Shown: in pieces, positions 19,512 through 30,565 of the stretch
Position numbering within the stretch: the stretch's first letter is position 1
How the letters are laid out: every line of letters starts with the position of its first letter
Assembly (NCBI RefSeq): GCF_900114015.1
Contig: NZ_FORN01000036.1
Coordinates: 1-61,768, forward strand
Source: Caulobacter sp. UNC279MFTsu5.1
Lineage (GTDB): Bacteria > Pseudomonadota > Alphaproteobacteria > Caulobacterales > Caulobacteraceae
DNA: 61,768 nucleotides
Direction: 5' to 3'
The notes under the pieces: generated by a model
The model's database searches: none
What the model saw: the letters and a program-made list of their open reading frames with translations, nothing else
Told to the model about the DNA's origin: nothing
Position numbers and translations under genes: made by a program

Positions 19512-20690
19512 CTAAACCGCCTGCCCCGCGCACCAGCCCGACGCCCAGGCCCACTGGAAGTTATAGCCGCCCAGCCAGCCGGTGACGTCCACCACCTCGC
19601 CGATGAAATACAGCCCCTGCGCCGCCTTGGCCTCCAGGGTCCGCGAGTCCAGGCCGTCGGTGTCGACCCCGCCCAGCGTCACTTCCGCGGTCCGGTAGCC
19701 TTCCGAGCCCACCGGCTTGAACGTCCAGGCGTTGACCGTCGCGGCCACGCCGCGCAGCAGCACGTCCGAGCAATCGGCCATGTTGCCGTAGGCCCCGGCG
19801 TCCTCGGCGATCAGCTGGGCCAGGCGCTTGGGCAGCATCTCGCCCAGCACGGTCGACAAGGCCCGCTTGGGCGTCGCGGTCCGGGCGGTCCGCAGCGCCT
19901 GGAACACGTCGACGCCCGGCGCCATGTTCACGCTGATCTCGCCCCCCTCGCGCCAGTAGGACGAGATCTGCAGGATCGAGGGTCCGGACAGGCCGCGGTG
20001 GGTGAACAGCATGGCCTCGGCGAATTTCGTCTTACCGCTGGAGACCACCGCGTCCAGGGCCACGCCCGACAGCGGGGCCAGGCGCTCCAGGGTCTTGACC
20101 TCGAAGGTCAGCGGCACCAGGGCCGGACGGGTCTCGACGATGGCCAGGCCGAACTGCTGGGCGATCTCGTAGCCCAGGCCGGTCGCGCCCATCTTGGGGA
20201 TCGACTTGCCGCCGGTGGCGACGACGACCGAACGGCAGGTCACCGGCCCGTGCGAGAAGCTGACCCGCCAGCCCTCCCCGTCCCTGGCCACGCCCTTGAC
20301 CTCGGTCTCCAGGCGCAGGGTCACGCCCGCCTGCTCCATCTCGGCCAGCAGCATGTCGATGACCTGACGGGCCGAGCCGTCGCAGAACAGCTGGCCCAGG
20401 GTCTTCTCGTGGAAGGCGATGCCGTACTTCTGGACCAGGGCGATGAAGTCGCTTGGCCGATAGCGGCGCAGGGCTGAGACGCAGAACTTCGGATTGGCCG
20501 ACAGGAAGTTGGCCGGGGCCGTGTTGACGTTGGTGAAGTTGCAGCGGCCGCCGCCGCTGATGCGGATCTTCTCGCCGGGGGCCTTGGCGTGGTCGACGAC
20601 CAGCACCTTGCGGCCGCGCTTGCCCGCCTCGATGGCGCACATCATGCCGGCCGCGCCGGCGCCCAGCACCACGACGTCGAAATCTTCCAA
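19512..20690 (-). CDS. BaiN/HI0933-family NAD(P)/FAD-dependent oxidoreductase
   Basis: A 392-residue flavoprotein of the HI0933/YhiN/BaiN family. The N-terminal dinucleotide-binding motif is VVVLGAGAAGMMCAIEAGKRG, followed by GEKIRISGGGRCNFTN, which is diagnostic for the family, and VVATGGKSIPKMGATG. The C-terminal FAD contact is GEVVDVTGWLGGYNFQWAWASG. Some members reduce bile-acid or unsaturated intermediates, but most have no known substrate. It is convergent with the helicase and next to an esterase on the same strand, with 53 bases between. Confidence 0.9.
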   Translation of the reverse strand: MEDFDVVVLGAGAAGMMCAIEAGKRGRKVLVVDHAKAPGEKIRISGGGRCNFTNVNTAPANFLSANPKFCVSALRRYRPSDFIALVQKYGIAFHEKTLGQLFCDGSARQVIDMLLAEMEQAGVTLRLETEVKGVARDGEGWRVSFSHGPVTCRSVVVATGGKSIPKMGATGLGYEIAQQFGLAIVETRPALVPLTFEVKTLERLAPLSGVALDAVVSSGKTKFAEAMLFTHRGLSGPSILQISSYWREGGEISVNMAPGVDVFQALRTARTATPKRALSTVLGEMLPKRLAQLIAEDAGAYGNMADCSDVLLRGVAATVNAWTFKPVGSEGYRTAEVTLGGVDTDGLDSRTLEAKAAQGLYFIGEVVDVTGWLGGYNFQWAWASGWCAGQAV

Positions 20691-20742
20691 GGCCCACGCC
20701 CTCTCTCTTGAGCGGCGTATCGACAGGAGGCCGGCCGGGAAG

Positions 20743-21558
20743 TCAATGCGGCGGGAACAGCCAGGGCAGTCCGGCCTTGGTCGACGGGTCGTAGATCGTG
20801 CCGTGGTGCTCGTTCGGCATGGGGTCGTAGCGCCAGGCCAGGCCCTTGGGCGGCGCGGCCCTGAGCGCGGCGACCACGCGATCGACGCCCGCCTGCATCG
20901 TCGTCCCCTCGTCGCCGATCGACAGGTAGAGACGGCGCCCCTTGAACCCGCCCCGCCTCAGCAGGGCCGGAGCCTGGCGTGACAGGCTCTGGTCGTCCCA
21001 CCACAGGCTGGGGCTGGCGGCCAGATAGGCGTCGAAAGCCCGGGGCTCGCGCAGAAAGGTCTCGACCACGAACAGGCCGGCCAGGGATTCGCCGATCAAC
21101 CCGCTGCGGCCGTCGACGCGGTAGCGCGCCTTCACCCAGGGCCGCAGTTCATCGACGAGAAAACGGCGATAGGCCGCGGAACCGCCGGACTGCGGCAGCC
21201 GCTTGACGTCGTCGGCGAAGGTCGCCGGGTGGGTCAGGTCGTGCTTGCGGTCGACGCCCTCGATCCCGACCACGATCATCGGGGCCAAGGCGCCGGCGGC
21301 GACCATCTGCGAGACGAAGTCGGTGATCTTGGGGAAATCCTCCTGAACCACCCCGCCGTCGAGCAGGTAGAGGGTTGGGAACCGCTCCTGGCCGTCCGCA
21401 TAGCCCGGCGGCAGGGCCACATTGACCCGGCGCTGGCCGCCCAGCACGCGGCTGTCGACTAGGAAGGTCCCGTCCGGCGTGACCGCGCGGGCCCGGTGGG
21501 GGACGAAGGCGGGAACGGCGGCGGCGCCCGCGGCGGCCAGGAATCGTCTGCGATGCAT
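20743..21558 (-). CDS. Tat-exported alpha/beta-hydrolase esterase (enterochelin-esterase-like)
   Basis: A 271-residue protein starting MHRRRFLAAAGAAA, a Tat-type leader; a TTG two codons upstream is a weaker start. The mature part fits the Fes/IroE-type esterase family (DUF3327-like): RFPTLYLLDGG, MIVVGIEGVDR, the nucleophile elbow GLIGESLAGLF with Ser, and a C-terminal His in EHHGTIYDP. Such enzymes hydrolyse siderophore or other esters in the periplasm; no siderophore genes are near, so the substrate is open. It is divergent from the Hsp70 gene. Confidence 0.85.
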   Translation of the reverse strand: MHRRRFLAAAGAAAVPAFVPHRARAVTPDGTFLVDSRVLGGQRRVNVALPPGYADGQERFPTLYLLDGGVVQEDFPKITDFVSQMVAAGALAPMIVVGIEGVDRKHDLTHPATFADDVKRLPQSGGSAAYRRFLVDELRPWVKARYRVDGRSGLIGESLAGLFVVETFLREPRAFDAYLAASPSLWWDDQSLSRQAPALLRRGGFKGRRLYLSIGDEGTTMQAGVDRVVAALRAAPPKGLAWRYDPMPNEHHGTIYDPSTKAGLPWLFPPH

Positions 21559-21678
21559 GCCCAAGGCTCGGCCACCAAGCGCGAACCGCCAAGCGTCTTT
21601 GTCGAATGCGCCGCCCCGCGCTTGACGCCAGCGCCTGGGAGGTTAGGAACCCTGCCCTCCTCCCGCCCAGGCGCTCCC

Positions 21679-23013
21679 ATGACGTCCGTTCCGCAAACGA
21701 CGATCGGCATCGATTTCGGCACGACCAACACCGTGGTCTCGATGACCCATGGCGACGGCCCCGCCACCCTGGTCAGGTTCCCGGCGGCGGGCGGCGACAT
21801 CTTCGCCTTCCGCTCGGCCCTGAGCTTCCACGCCGTCATGGGCGTCAACGGCCGGCCGAACGAACTGGTGACCGAGGCCGGCCCCTGGGCGATCGAGGCC
21901 TATGTCGAGGACCCGCTGGAGACCCGCTTCATCCAGTCGTTCAAGACCTTCGCCGCCAGCGCCGCCTTCACCGAGACCAAGATCCTCAACAAGCGCTACC
22001 TATTTGAGGACCTGCTGTCGGACTTCCTGCTGAAGCTGAAGGCCCATGGCGGCGCGGCGATGGACACCCTGCCGCCGCGGGTGATCGTCGGCCGGCCGGT
22101 GACCTTCGCCGGCGGCAATCCGGACGAGGCCCTGGCCCTGGCGCGCTACGAGGCCGGCTTCCGGCGCCTGGGCTTCAACGACATCCGCTACGCCTACGAG
22201 CCCGTCGGTGCGGCGTTCTTCTTCGCCCGCCAGCTGAAGCAGGACGCCACCGTGCTGGTCGCCGACTTCGGCGGCGGCACCAGCGACTTCTCGATCGTGC
22301 GGTTCGAGCGGGTCCCTTCTGAAAATGGGGGCGACAAGTTGCGCTCCACCGCCCTGGCCCGCTCGGGGGTCGGCGTGGCCGGCGACGCGTTCGACTACCG
22401 GATCATCGACCAGCTGGTCTCACCCGAGCTGGGCAAAGGCAGCCTCTACAAGGCGTTCGACAACCGTCTGCCGATCCCCCAGCGCTACTACACCGCCTTC
22501 GCCCGCTGGGATCAGCTGGCCCTGCTGCGCGCCTCCAAGGACATGCGCGACATCCGCGCCCTGGAGCGCACGGCGATGGAGCCCGAGAAGATCGCCCGCC
22601 TGATCGAAGTGCTGGACGACAACCACGGCTACGCCCTCTACCGCGCCGTCTCGGCCCTGAAGGAGGCGCTGTCGAGCCGGGACGAGGCGACGTTCCGCTT
22701 CGAGGCCGGCTCGGTGCTGATCGAGAAAGCCGTCCGGCGCACGGACTTCGAGGGCTGGATCGCCCCGGAGCTGAAGGCCATCGAGACCGCCGTCGACCAG
22801 GCGCTGGAGCGCTCGGGCCTGGGGCCGGACGGCGTCGACCGCGTCTTCCTCACGGGCGGCAGCTCGTTCGTCCCGGCCGTGCGCGAGATCTTCCTGCGCC
22901 GCTTCGGCGCGGCGAAGATCGAGAGCGGCGGCGAGTTCGAATCCATCGCCTCGGGCCTGGCCCTGATCGGCCGCGAGAGCGACCTGGACCTGTGGAGCGA
23001 GAAGGTGGGCTGA
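21679..23013 (+). CDS. Short Hsp70-family protein (YegD-like)
   Basis: Length 444 residues from the ATG at 21679 (MTSVPQTTIGIDFGTTNT), far shorter than DnaK. It has the actin-like ATPase signatures IGIDFGTTNTVVS, VADFGGGTSDFSI and VFLTGGSSFVPAVRE but no substrate-binding domain, as in E. coli YegD. Such Hsp70 relatives are presumed chaperones without known partners. It is divergent from the esterase gene (120-base gap) and convergent with ppdK, separated by a bidirectional terminator. Confidence 0.9.
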   Translation: MTSVPQTTIGIDFGTTNTVVSMTHGDGPATLVRFPAAGGDIFAFRSALSFHAVMGVNGRPNELVTEAGPWAIEAYVEDPLETRFIQSFKTFAASAAFTETKILNKRYLFEDLLSDFLLKLKAHGGAAMDTLPPRVIVGRPVTFAGGNPDEALALARYEAGFRRLGFNDIRYAYEPVGAAFFFARQLKQDATVLVADFGGGTSDFSIVRFERVPSENGGDKLRSTALARSGVGVAGDAFDYRIIDQLVSPELGKGSLYKAFDNRLPIPQRYYTAFARWDQLALLRASKDMRDIRALERTAMEPEKIARLIEVLDDNHGYALYRAVSALKEALSSRDEATFRFEAGSVLIEKAVRRTDFEGWIAPELKAIETAVDQALERSGLGPDGVDRVFLTGGSSFVPAVREIFLRRFGAAKIESGGEFESIASGLALIGRESDLDLWSEKVG

Positions 23014-23026
23014 CCCTTCGAACGCA

Positions 23027-23062
23027 GAAAGGGCCGCGCGATCTGCATCGCGCGGCCCTTTC
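23027..23062. terminator. Bidirectional terminator between Hsp70 gene and ppdK
   Basis: GAAAGGGCCGCGCGAT and ATCGCGCGGCCCTTTC form a 16-base stem around CTGC. A-rich and T-rich ends on both sides let it serve both converging genes. Confidence 0.9.
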
Positions 23063-23083
23063 CTTGTCGACGTCGCGGGATCG

Positions 23084-25768
<2,685 letters not shown>

Positions 25769-25931
25769 ATCTTGTTCACCCTGCGATAGTGAAAAACCGG
25801 CGGCTCTCTGATGGAACCGTCCTGGCTTGGGACAATGAGCGTAACGCCCATCCCGCACTGCAATATCCGGGCGTTCAGTAGCATCTTGTCAAAGAAGCCG
25901 TCCACCGACGGTTTGCGGTTCGCAGTCTAAA

Positions 25932-25943
25932 CCGAAATTTCGG
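25932..25943. promoter_or_regulatory. Palindrome CCGAAATTTCGG upstream of ppdK
   Basis: A perfect 12-base palindrome in an AT-richer pocket, 26 bases (centre to centre) from a second palindrome at 25958-25969. Spacing and symmetry fit regulator binding, but the protein cannot be named. Confidence 0.4.
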
Positions 25944-25957
25944 CAAATTCTTCCAAT

Positions 25958-25969
25958 GACAACGTTGTC
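25958..25969. promoter_or_regulatory. LacI-family-like operator GACAACGTTGTC
   Basis: A perfect 12-base palindrome centred on CpG (in context ATGACAACGTTGTCC). CG-centred inverted repeats with TGACA-type arms are typical of LacI-family operators controlling sugar genes in proteobacteria. It lies about 190 bases upstream of ppdK, so catabolic control of PPDK is plausible. No LacI gene is in the window. Confidence 0.45.
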
Positions 25970-26189
25970 CTGACCGAGATTTGCGCGAATACCCGTATCG
26001 ACGAACATCGCGCCGAGTCTTGGGGCCGGCGCCATGCGCCCCTTCTCGCCATGGTGAAGCTAGGGTTCGGGGCCGGTTGCAGAGCAGATCGACGGCGGCG
26101 ATGCGACCGCGCCGGGCGAGTCGAAACGCCGCTGTGACCAAAAGCCGCGCCCTCCGCCGTCGCGATCCGGAATGCGGTAGGACTGCGGC

Positions 26190-27857
26190 ATGACGTGGCT
26201 CAATCCCTCCTCCGTGACGCGCGGCGTACGATCCCTGCACTGGATCGTCGGCGCGACCATCGTCCTGGTGGCCGTCTCGGTCCTGGGCAGCGTCGCCCTG
26301 ATGCTGTTCGCCGCCCGCTCGCTGGACCGCCTGGAGAGCCAGGACGAGCGCGAACTGGTCCAGCGCACGATCCAGCGCGACCTGCAGCGCACGACCCGCG
26401 AACTGACCTCGGCGACGGTCTGGGACGACGCCGCCAAGGCCATGGGCCCGCCCGTCGACCTGGCCTGGGCCGACATCAACACCGGCGCCTACTACCATCA
26501 GTACTTCCAGCACGACCTGACCTTCGTCATACGCGACGGCCGAATGATCTACGGGTCGCTGGCGGGCGCCCGGGTGTCCGCCGACGCCCTGGGCGCGCTG
26601 CCGGCCGACGCCGCGCCGCTGATCGCCCGGGTCGCCGCCAAGGCCCAGGCCGTGCACCGCGCCAACCGCTTTGGCCTCGCGAATTCGACCACGGACGCCG
26701 GCCTGGTGCGGTCCGGCGACGAGATCTATCTGGTGGCGGCCGCCGACGTGATCGCCGAGACCGCCCCGCTCGCGGCCGCCCAGCGGGAAACGCCGCCCGC
26801 GGTGGTGGTCACCGCGCGCCGGATCAGCACGGCCTACACCCGCGGCCTGCGGCAGGACCTGGGCATCGAGGGCCTGTCGTTGATCGCCGAGAGCCGGTCC
26901 AGCGACACCAGCATCCCGCTGCACGACATCCGGGGCCAGCCGATCGGCGCGCTCAGCTGGACGGCGCACGATCCGGGCACCTCGCTGCTCAAGGCCGGAG
27001 CCCCCTGGATCGTTCTGGTCTTCGTCGCGCTGCTGGCCGCGGCCGTCGTCCTGTTCCTGCGGGTCACCGACGCCCTGCACAAGCTGGCCGACAGCCGTCG
27101 CGCCCTGATCGCGGCCAAGGAGGAGGCCGAGGCCGCCAACGTCGCCAAGACCCAGTTCCTGGCCAATATGAGCCACGAGATCCGCACGCCGTTGAACGGG
27201 GTCCTGGGCATGACCCAGGTCATGCAGGCCGACCAGCTGCCGGACCACCAACGCAGCCGCCTGGACCTGATCCACCAGTCCGGCCAGGCGCTGCTGGCCC
27301 TGCTGAACGACATTCTCGACATGGCGCGGCTGGAGAGCGGCCGGGTTCGCCTGCGCGACGAGCCCTTCGACCTGCCGGTCCTGGTGGAGGCGACCTGCGC
27401 CCTGTTCTCGGGCGCGGCCGCCAACAAGGGCATCGCCCTGAGCTTCGCGGTGGCGCCGGGCTGCGAAGGCGCCTGGATCGGCGATCCGATCCGCCTGCGG
27501 CAGGTGCTGGGCAACCTGGTCGCCAACGCCGTCAACTTCACGCACCACGGCTCGGTGCGGGTCGAGGTGCGGGCCTCCGAAACCGGCCTGCGGTTCGAGG
27601 TGCGCGACACCGGCGTCGGCATCGCGCCGGAGCATCGCCCCCGGCTGTTCAAGATCTTCTCGCAGCTCGACACCTCCATGACCCGCGCCTACGAGGGCTC
27701 GGGCCTGGGCCTGGCGATCAGCCACGACGTCGTCACCCTGATGGGCGGCGTGATCGGCGTCGACAGCACGCCCGGCGCCGGCTCGACCTTCCATTTCGAG
27801 GCCCCGCTGCGCCGGGCGCGGACGGAACGGCCGTCGCTTAGGGTGGTGGGGCGATAA
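26190..27857 (+). CDS. Membrane sensor histidine kinase with CHASE4-like sensor
   Basis: A 555-residue kinase. A first membrane helix (about 18-42) and a second (about 270-292, WIVLVFVALLAAAVVLFL) flank a periplasmic domain whose start (LVQRTIQRDLQRTTRELTSATVWDDA) matches the CHASE4 pattern. The cytoplasmic part has the phospho-acceptor box FLANMSHEIRTPLNG, then N box (NLVANAVNFTHHG), G1 (DTGVGIAPEH) and G2 (GSGLGLAIS). There is no receiver domain and no response regulator gene nearby, so its partner is elsewhere. The ligand is unknown. Confidence 0.9.
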   Translation: MTWLNPSSVTRGVRSLHWIVGATIVLVAVSVLGSVALMLFAARSLDRLESQDERELVQRTIQRDLQRTTRELTSATVWDDAAKAMGPPVDLAWADINTGAYYHQYFQHDLTFVIRDGRMIYGSLAGARVSADALGALPADAAPLIARVAAKAQAVHRANRFGLANSTTDAGLVRSGDEIYLVAAADVIAETAPLAAAQRETPPAVVVTARRISTAYTRGLRQDLGIEGLSLIAESRSSDTSIPLHDIRGQPIGALSWTAHDPGTSLLKAGAPWIVLVFVALLAAAVVLFLRVTDALHKLADSRRALIAAKEEAEAANVAKTQFLANMSHEIRTPLNGVLGMTQVMQADQLPDHQRSRLDLIHQSGQALLALLNDILDMARLESGRVRLRDEPFDLPVLVEATCALFSGAAANKGIALSFAVAPGCEGAWIGDPIRLRQVLGNLVANAVNFTHHGSVRVEVRASETGLRFEVRDTGVGIAPEHRPRLFKIFSQLDTSMTRAYEGSGLGLAISHDVVTLMGGVIGVDSTPGAGSTFHFEAPLRRARTERPSLRVVGR

Positions 27858-27939
27858 AAGTCGAAGACGACGATTTCTCGCGTTGCCTCGACGGTCGACC
27901 CTAAGTTTGGCTGACGACTCCCTTGTCTAGGACGTCGTC

Positions 27940-28263
27940 ATGGTTCCTCGTGAAGCCTGGATCGCTGTCTACATGATGGCGGATCACTATCGCGGCACGC
28001 TCTATACTGGCGTCACCGCCTATTTTCACAGCCGCATCATCCAGCATCGCGAAGGTCGAGGCGGTTTCACCAAGCGTTATGGGCTTACGCGCCTGGTTTG
28101 GTACGAGGTTCACGACCTGATGACCGAAGCCATTCAGCGCGAGACCTCGCTCAAGCGCTATCCCCGCCAATGGAAGATCAATCTGATCGAGGCCGACAAT
28201 CCACATTGGGACGATCTATACGCGTCGGTGTTCGAGTGGACGCCAGTTCCGCGACAGGTCTAG
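27940..28263 (+). CDS. GIY-YIG nuclease-domain protein
   Basis: A 107-residue protein of the small GIY-YIG family (UPF0213/YhbQ-like). The hallmark motifs are modified but visible: YMMADHYRGTLYTGVT in place of the GIY...YIG pair, the Arg in HSRIIQHREG, and a later Glu in QRETSLKRY. Catalysis is plausible but unproven. Such short proteins are often in many copies in Caulobacter relatives. It is followed 15 bases later by a large inverted repeat and is not part of an operon. Confidence 0.85.
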   Translation: MVPREAWIAVYMMADHYRGTLYTGVTAYFHSRIIQHREGRGGFTKRYGLTRLVWYEVHDLMTEAIQRETSLKRYPRQWKINLIEADNPHWDDLYASVFEWTPVPRQV

Positions 28264-28278
28264 CCAAACCCAACCCTC

Positions 28279-28407
28279 CGTCATTCTCGCCCTTGTGGCG
28301 AGAATCCCTGGTTCAGCCCGCAAGGGCGTCACCTTGGCGCGCCGGCGCGCCACACCGCTGCCCGTGCGGCGGACAAAGGGATTCTCGCCACAAGGGCGAG
28401 AATGACG
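28279..28407. repeat. Long inverted repeat with GANTC sites, copy 1 (CIR/MITE-like)
   Basis: A 129-base element. The arms (28279-28309 and 28377-28407) are almost perfect inverted copies: each reads CGTCATTCTCGCCCTTGTGG from its outer end and carries GAATC/GATTC. The centre contains CCTTGGCGCGCCGGCGCGCC (28332-28351). The same layout recurs at 53256-53383 in inverted orientation and, more diverged, at 44632-44762. I recall long intergenic repeats with CcrM (GANTC) sites described in Caulobacter as CIR elements; this looks like one. Confidence 0.8.
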
Positions 28408-28435
28408 ATCGGTGGTGGGTTCGGAGCCCGGCCCC

Positions 28436-30565
28436 CTACCCGCCGATCAGCGAGAAGTCGGCCACCTGGCCCATGGCGTCGCGGACAGCGGCCAGGGTTT
28501 TCAGGCGGCTGTCGCGTTCGGCCGGGACGTCCGAATTGACGAACACCCCGTCCAGGAAGGCGTCGACCGGGCCGCGCAGGCCGGCCAGCTCCCGCATGGC
28601 GGCGGTGAAGTCCTCGGCGGCCAGGGCGTCGGCCAGCGGCTTTTCGATCATCCGCAGGGCGTCGTGCAGTTGCACCTCCGGAGCCGAGGCGTCGGGCAGG
28701 ATCTCGCGGCCGCCTTGCGCCTTCCAGCCCTTCTTCTCCTCCGCCTTGAGGATGTTGGAGGCGCGCTTGTAGCCGGCCAGCAGGTTCTTGCCGTCATCGG
28801 TCTTGAGGAACCCGTCCAGCGCCTCGACCCGGGCGACGATGCGCACCAGGTCGTCGTCGCCGAGCGCGAACACGGCGTCGACGAGGTCGTGACGCTTGCC
28901 CTGGTCCTTGAGCGTGACCTTCAGGCGGTCAGCGAAGAAGGCGAGAAGGTCGTAGACTACCGCCCGGGCGGCGCGTGAATCTTCGTCCTCCGGCAGTGGC
29001 GCGTCAGGCCGAAGCGATACGTTGAGCATGCCCGACTTGAAGAGACGTACGAAACCCAGTAGCGCGCTGCCCCCCGCGAATAACAATGGCAAGCGGTGGC
29101 CGCCATCCAGGATCGTGCGGATCACACCTAGGGCGGCGCGACGCAGCGCATAAGGGTCCTTGGAGCCGGTCGGCTTCTCGTCGATGACGAAGAAGCCGGC
29201 CAGGGTGTCGAGCTTGTCCGCCAGAGCCACCGCCACGCTAAGCGGTGCGGCCGGAACAGCGTCGGACGGCCCCTGGGGCTTGTAGTGGTCGCGGATGGCG
29301 CCGGCGATGTCAGCGTCGAGGCCAAATTCGCGGGCGTAGTAGCCGCCCATCAGACCCTGTAGTTCAGGGAACTCGCCCACCATCTGTGAGGCGAGATCGC
29401 CCTTGGCCAAGCGCGCGGCTTCTCTGGCCTTTTCAACGTCGGCGCCCACCTGCGGCGCAATCCAAGTAGCCAGGGCGACGATGCGCTCCACCCGCTCGGC
29501 CATGGTGCCCAGCTTGGCGTGGAAGGTCACGCCGTTCAGCTTGTCCAGCCACGGCTCGAAGCCGACCTTGACGTCCTCGTCCCAGAAGAACCGGGCGTCG
29601 GACAGGCGCGAGGACAGCACCTTGGCGTTGCCCTCGGCGATCACCTTGCCGCCGTCGGCCGACTGGACGTTGGCGATGGTGATGAAGTGCGGGGCTAGGC
29701 CACCAGTGGCCGGGTCGCGGACCGCGAAATACTTCTGGTGGGTGCGCATCGAGGTGCGGATCACCTCGCCCGGCAGGTCCAGGAAGGCTGGGTCCATGTC
29801 GCCCAGCACCGGGGTCGGCCATTCGGCCAGGCCGGCGACTTCCTCGAGCAGACCCAGGTCCTCAACCAACTCCAGGTTCCGGGCGAAGCACAGGGTCTTG
29901 CAGCCTTCCAGGATGCGGCTCTTGCGCTCCTCGACGTCCAGCACGACGAAGTGGTCGAGGAGGCCCTTGGCGTATTCGTCGAAGTCGCGCGCCTTGAACG
30001 GCTGGCCGCCCCAGCCGTAGCCGACGCGCATGAAGCGGTGGCCCTCGGTGACGTCGCCGGCCTCGATCCCCTCGATGGCGAACGGCACGACCTCGCGGTC
30101 GAACACGCAGAGGATGCGCTTGAGCGGCCGCACCCAGCGCAGCTTGGACGCCCCCCAGGTCATCGACTTGGGCCAGGGGAAGCCGCGGATGATCGCCTCG
30201 ACCATCTCGGCGACGATCTGCGTCGTCGGGCGGCCGGTCTTCTCGATGAAGGCCATCCAGACGCCGTCGCGCTCGACCAGCTGATCCTGGGTCAGGCCCG
30301 CCTTGCGCAGGAAGCCTTCCAGGGCTTGCGGCGGGGCGCCGACGCGCGGCCCCTTCAGCTCCTCCTTGCGATCGGCCTGGGCGATCGGCAGGCCCTCGAC
30401 CACCAGGGTCAGGCGGCGCGGGCCGGCGAAGGTCTTCAGAGCCTCGGGCAGGAAGCCGGCGGCGGCCAGGTGCTCGCGCGCCATGCGCTCCAGGTCGCGC
30501 GCGGCGCCGGCCTGCATGCGGGCGGGGATCTCTTCGGAGAACAGTTCGAGAAGGAGTTGGGGCAT
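28436..30565 (-). CDS. glyS: Glycine-tRNA ligase beta subunit
   Basis: The beta chain of the alpha2-beta2 glycyl-tRNA synthetase, needed for tRNA binding. At 709 residues it has the usual length and start (MPQLLLELFSEEIPARMQ), with conserved EGHRFM and an HD-like segment plus a C-terminal anticodon-binding region (FLDGVFVN). Its ATG overlaps by one base the stop of the lipoprotein gene upstream, in turn coupled to glyQ. Codons between about 28930 and 29480 look less G/C-biased than the rest. Confidence 0.96.
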   Translation of the reverse strand: MPQLLLELFSEEIPARMQAGAARDLERMAREHLAAAGFLPEALKTFAGPRRLTLVVEGLPIAQADRKEELKGPRVGAPPQALEGFLRKAGLTQDQLVERDGVWMAFIEKTGRPTTQIVAEMVEAIIRGFPWPKSMTWGASKLRWVRPLKRILCVFDREVVPFAIEGIEAGDVTEGHRFMRVGYGWGGQPFKARDFDEYAKGLLDHFVVLDVEERKSRILEGCKTLCFARNLELVEDLGLLEEVAGLAEWPTPVLGDMDPAFLDLPGEVIRTSMRTHQKYFAVRDPATGGLAPHFITIANVQSADGGKVIAEGNAKVLSSRLSDARFFWDEDVKVGFEPWLDKLNGVTFHAKLGTMAERVERIVALATWIAPQVGADVEKAREAARLAKGDLASQMVGEFPELQGLMGGYYAREFGLDADIAGAIRDHYKPQGPSDAVPAAPLSVAVALADKLDTLAGFFVIDEKPTGSKDPYALRRAALGVIRTILDGGHRLPLLFAGGSALLGFVRLFKSGMLNVSLRPDAPLPEDEDSRAARAVVYDLLAFFADRLKVTLKDQGKRHDLVDAVFALGDDDLVRIVARVEALDGFLKTDDGKNLLAGYKRASNILKAEEKKGWKAQGGREILPDASAPEVQLHDALRMIEKPLADALAAEDFTAAMRELAGLRGPVDAFLDGVFVNSDVPAERDSRLKTLAAVRDAMGQVADFSLIGG

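Larger units (their letters stand above)
25769..26189. other. Divergent regulatory gap between ppdK and a histidine kinase gene
   Basis: No gene in 421 bases. It holds two palindromes (25932-25943 and 25958-25969), reported separately. The half close to the histidine kinase shows only short frames. Confidence 0.5.
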
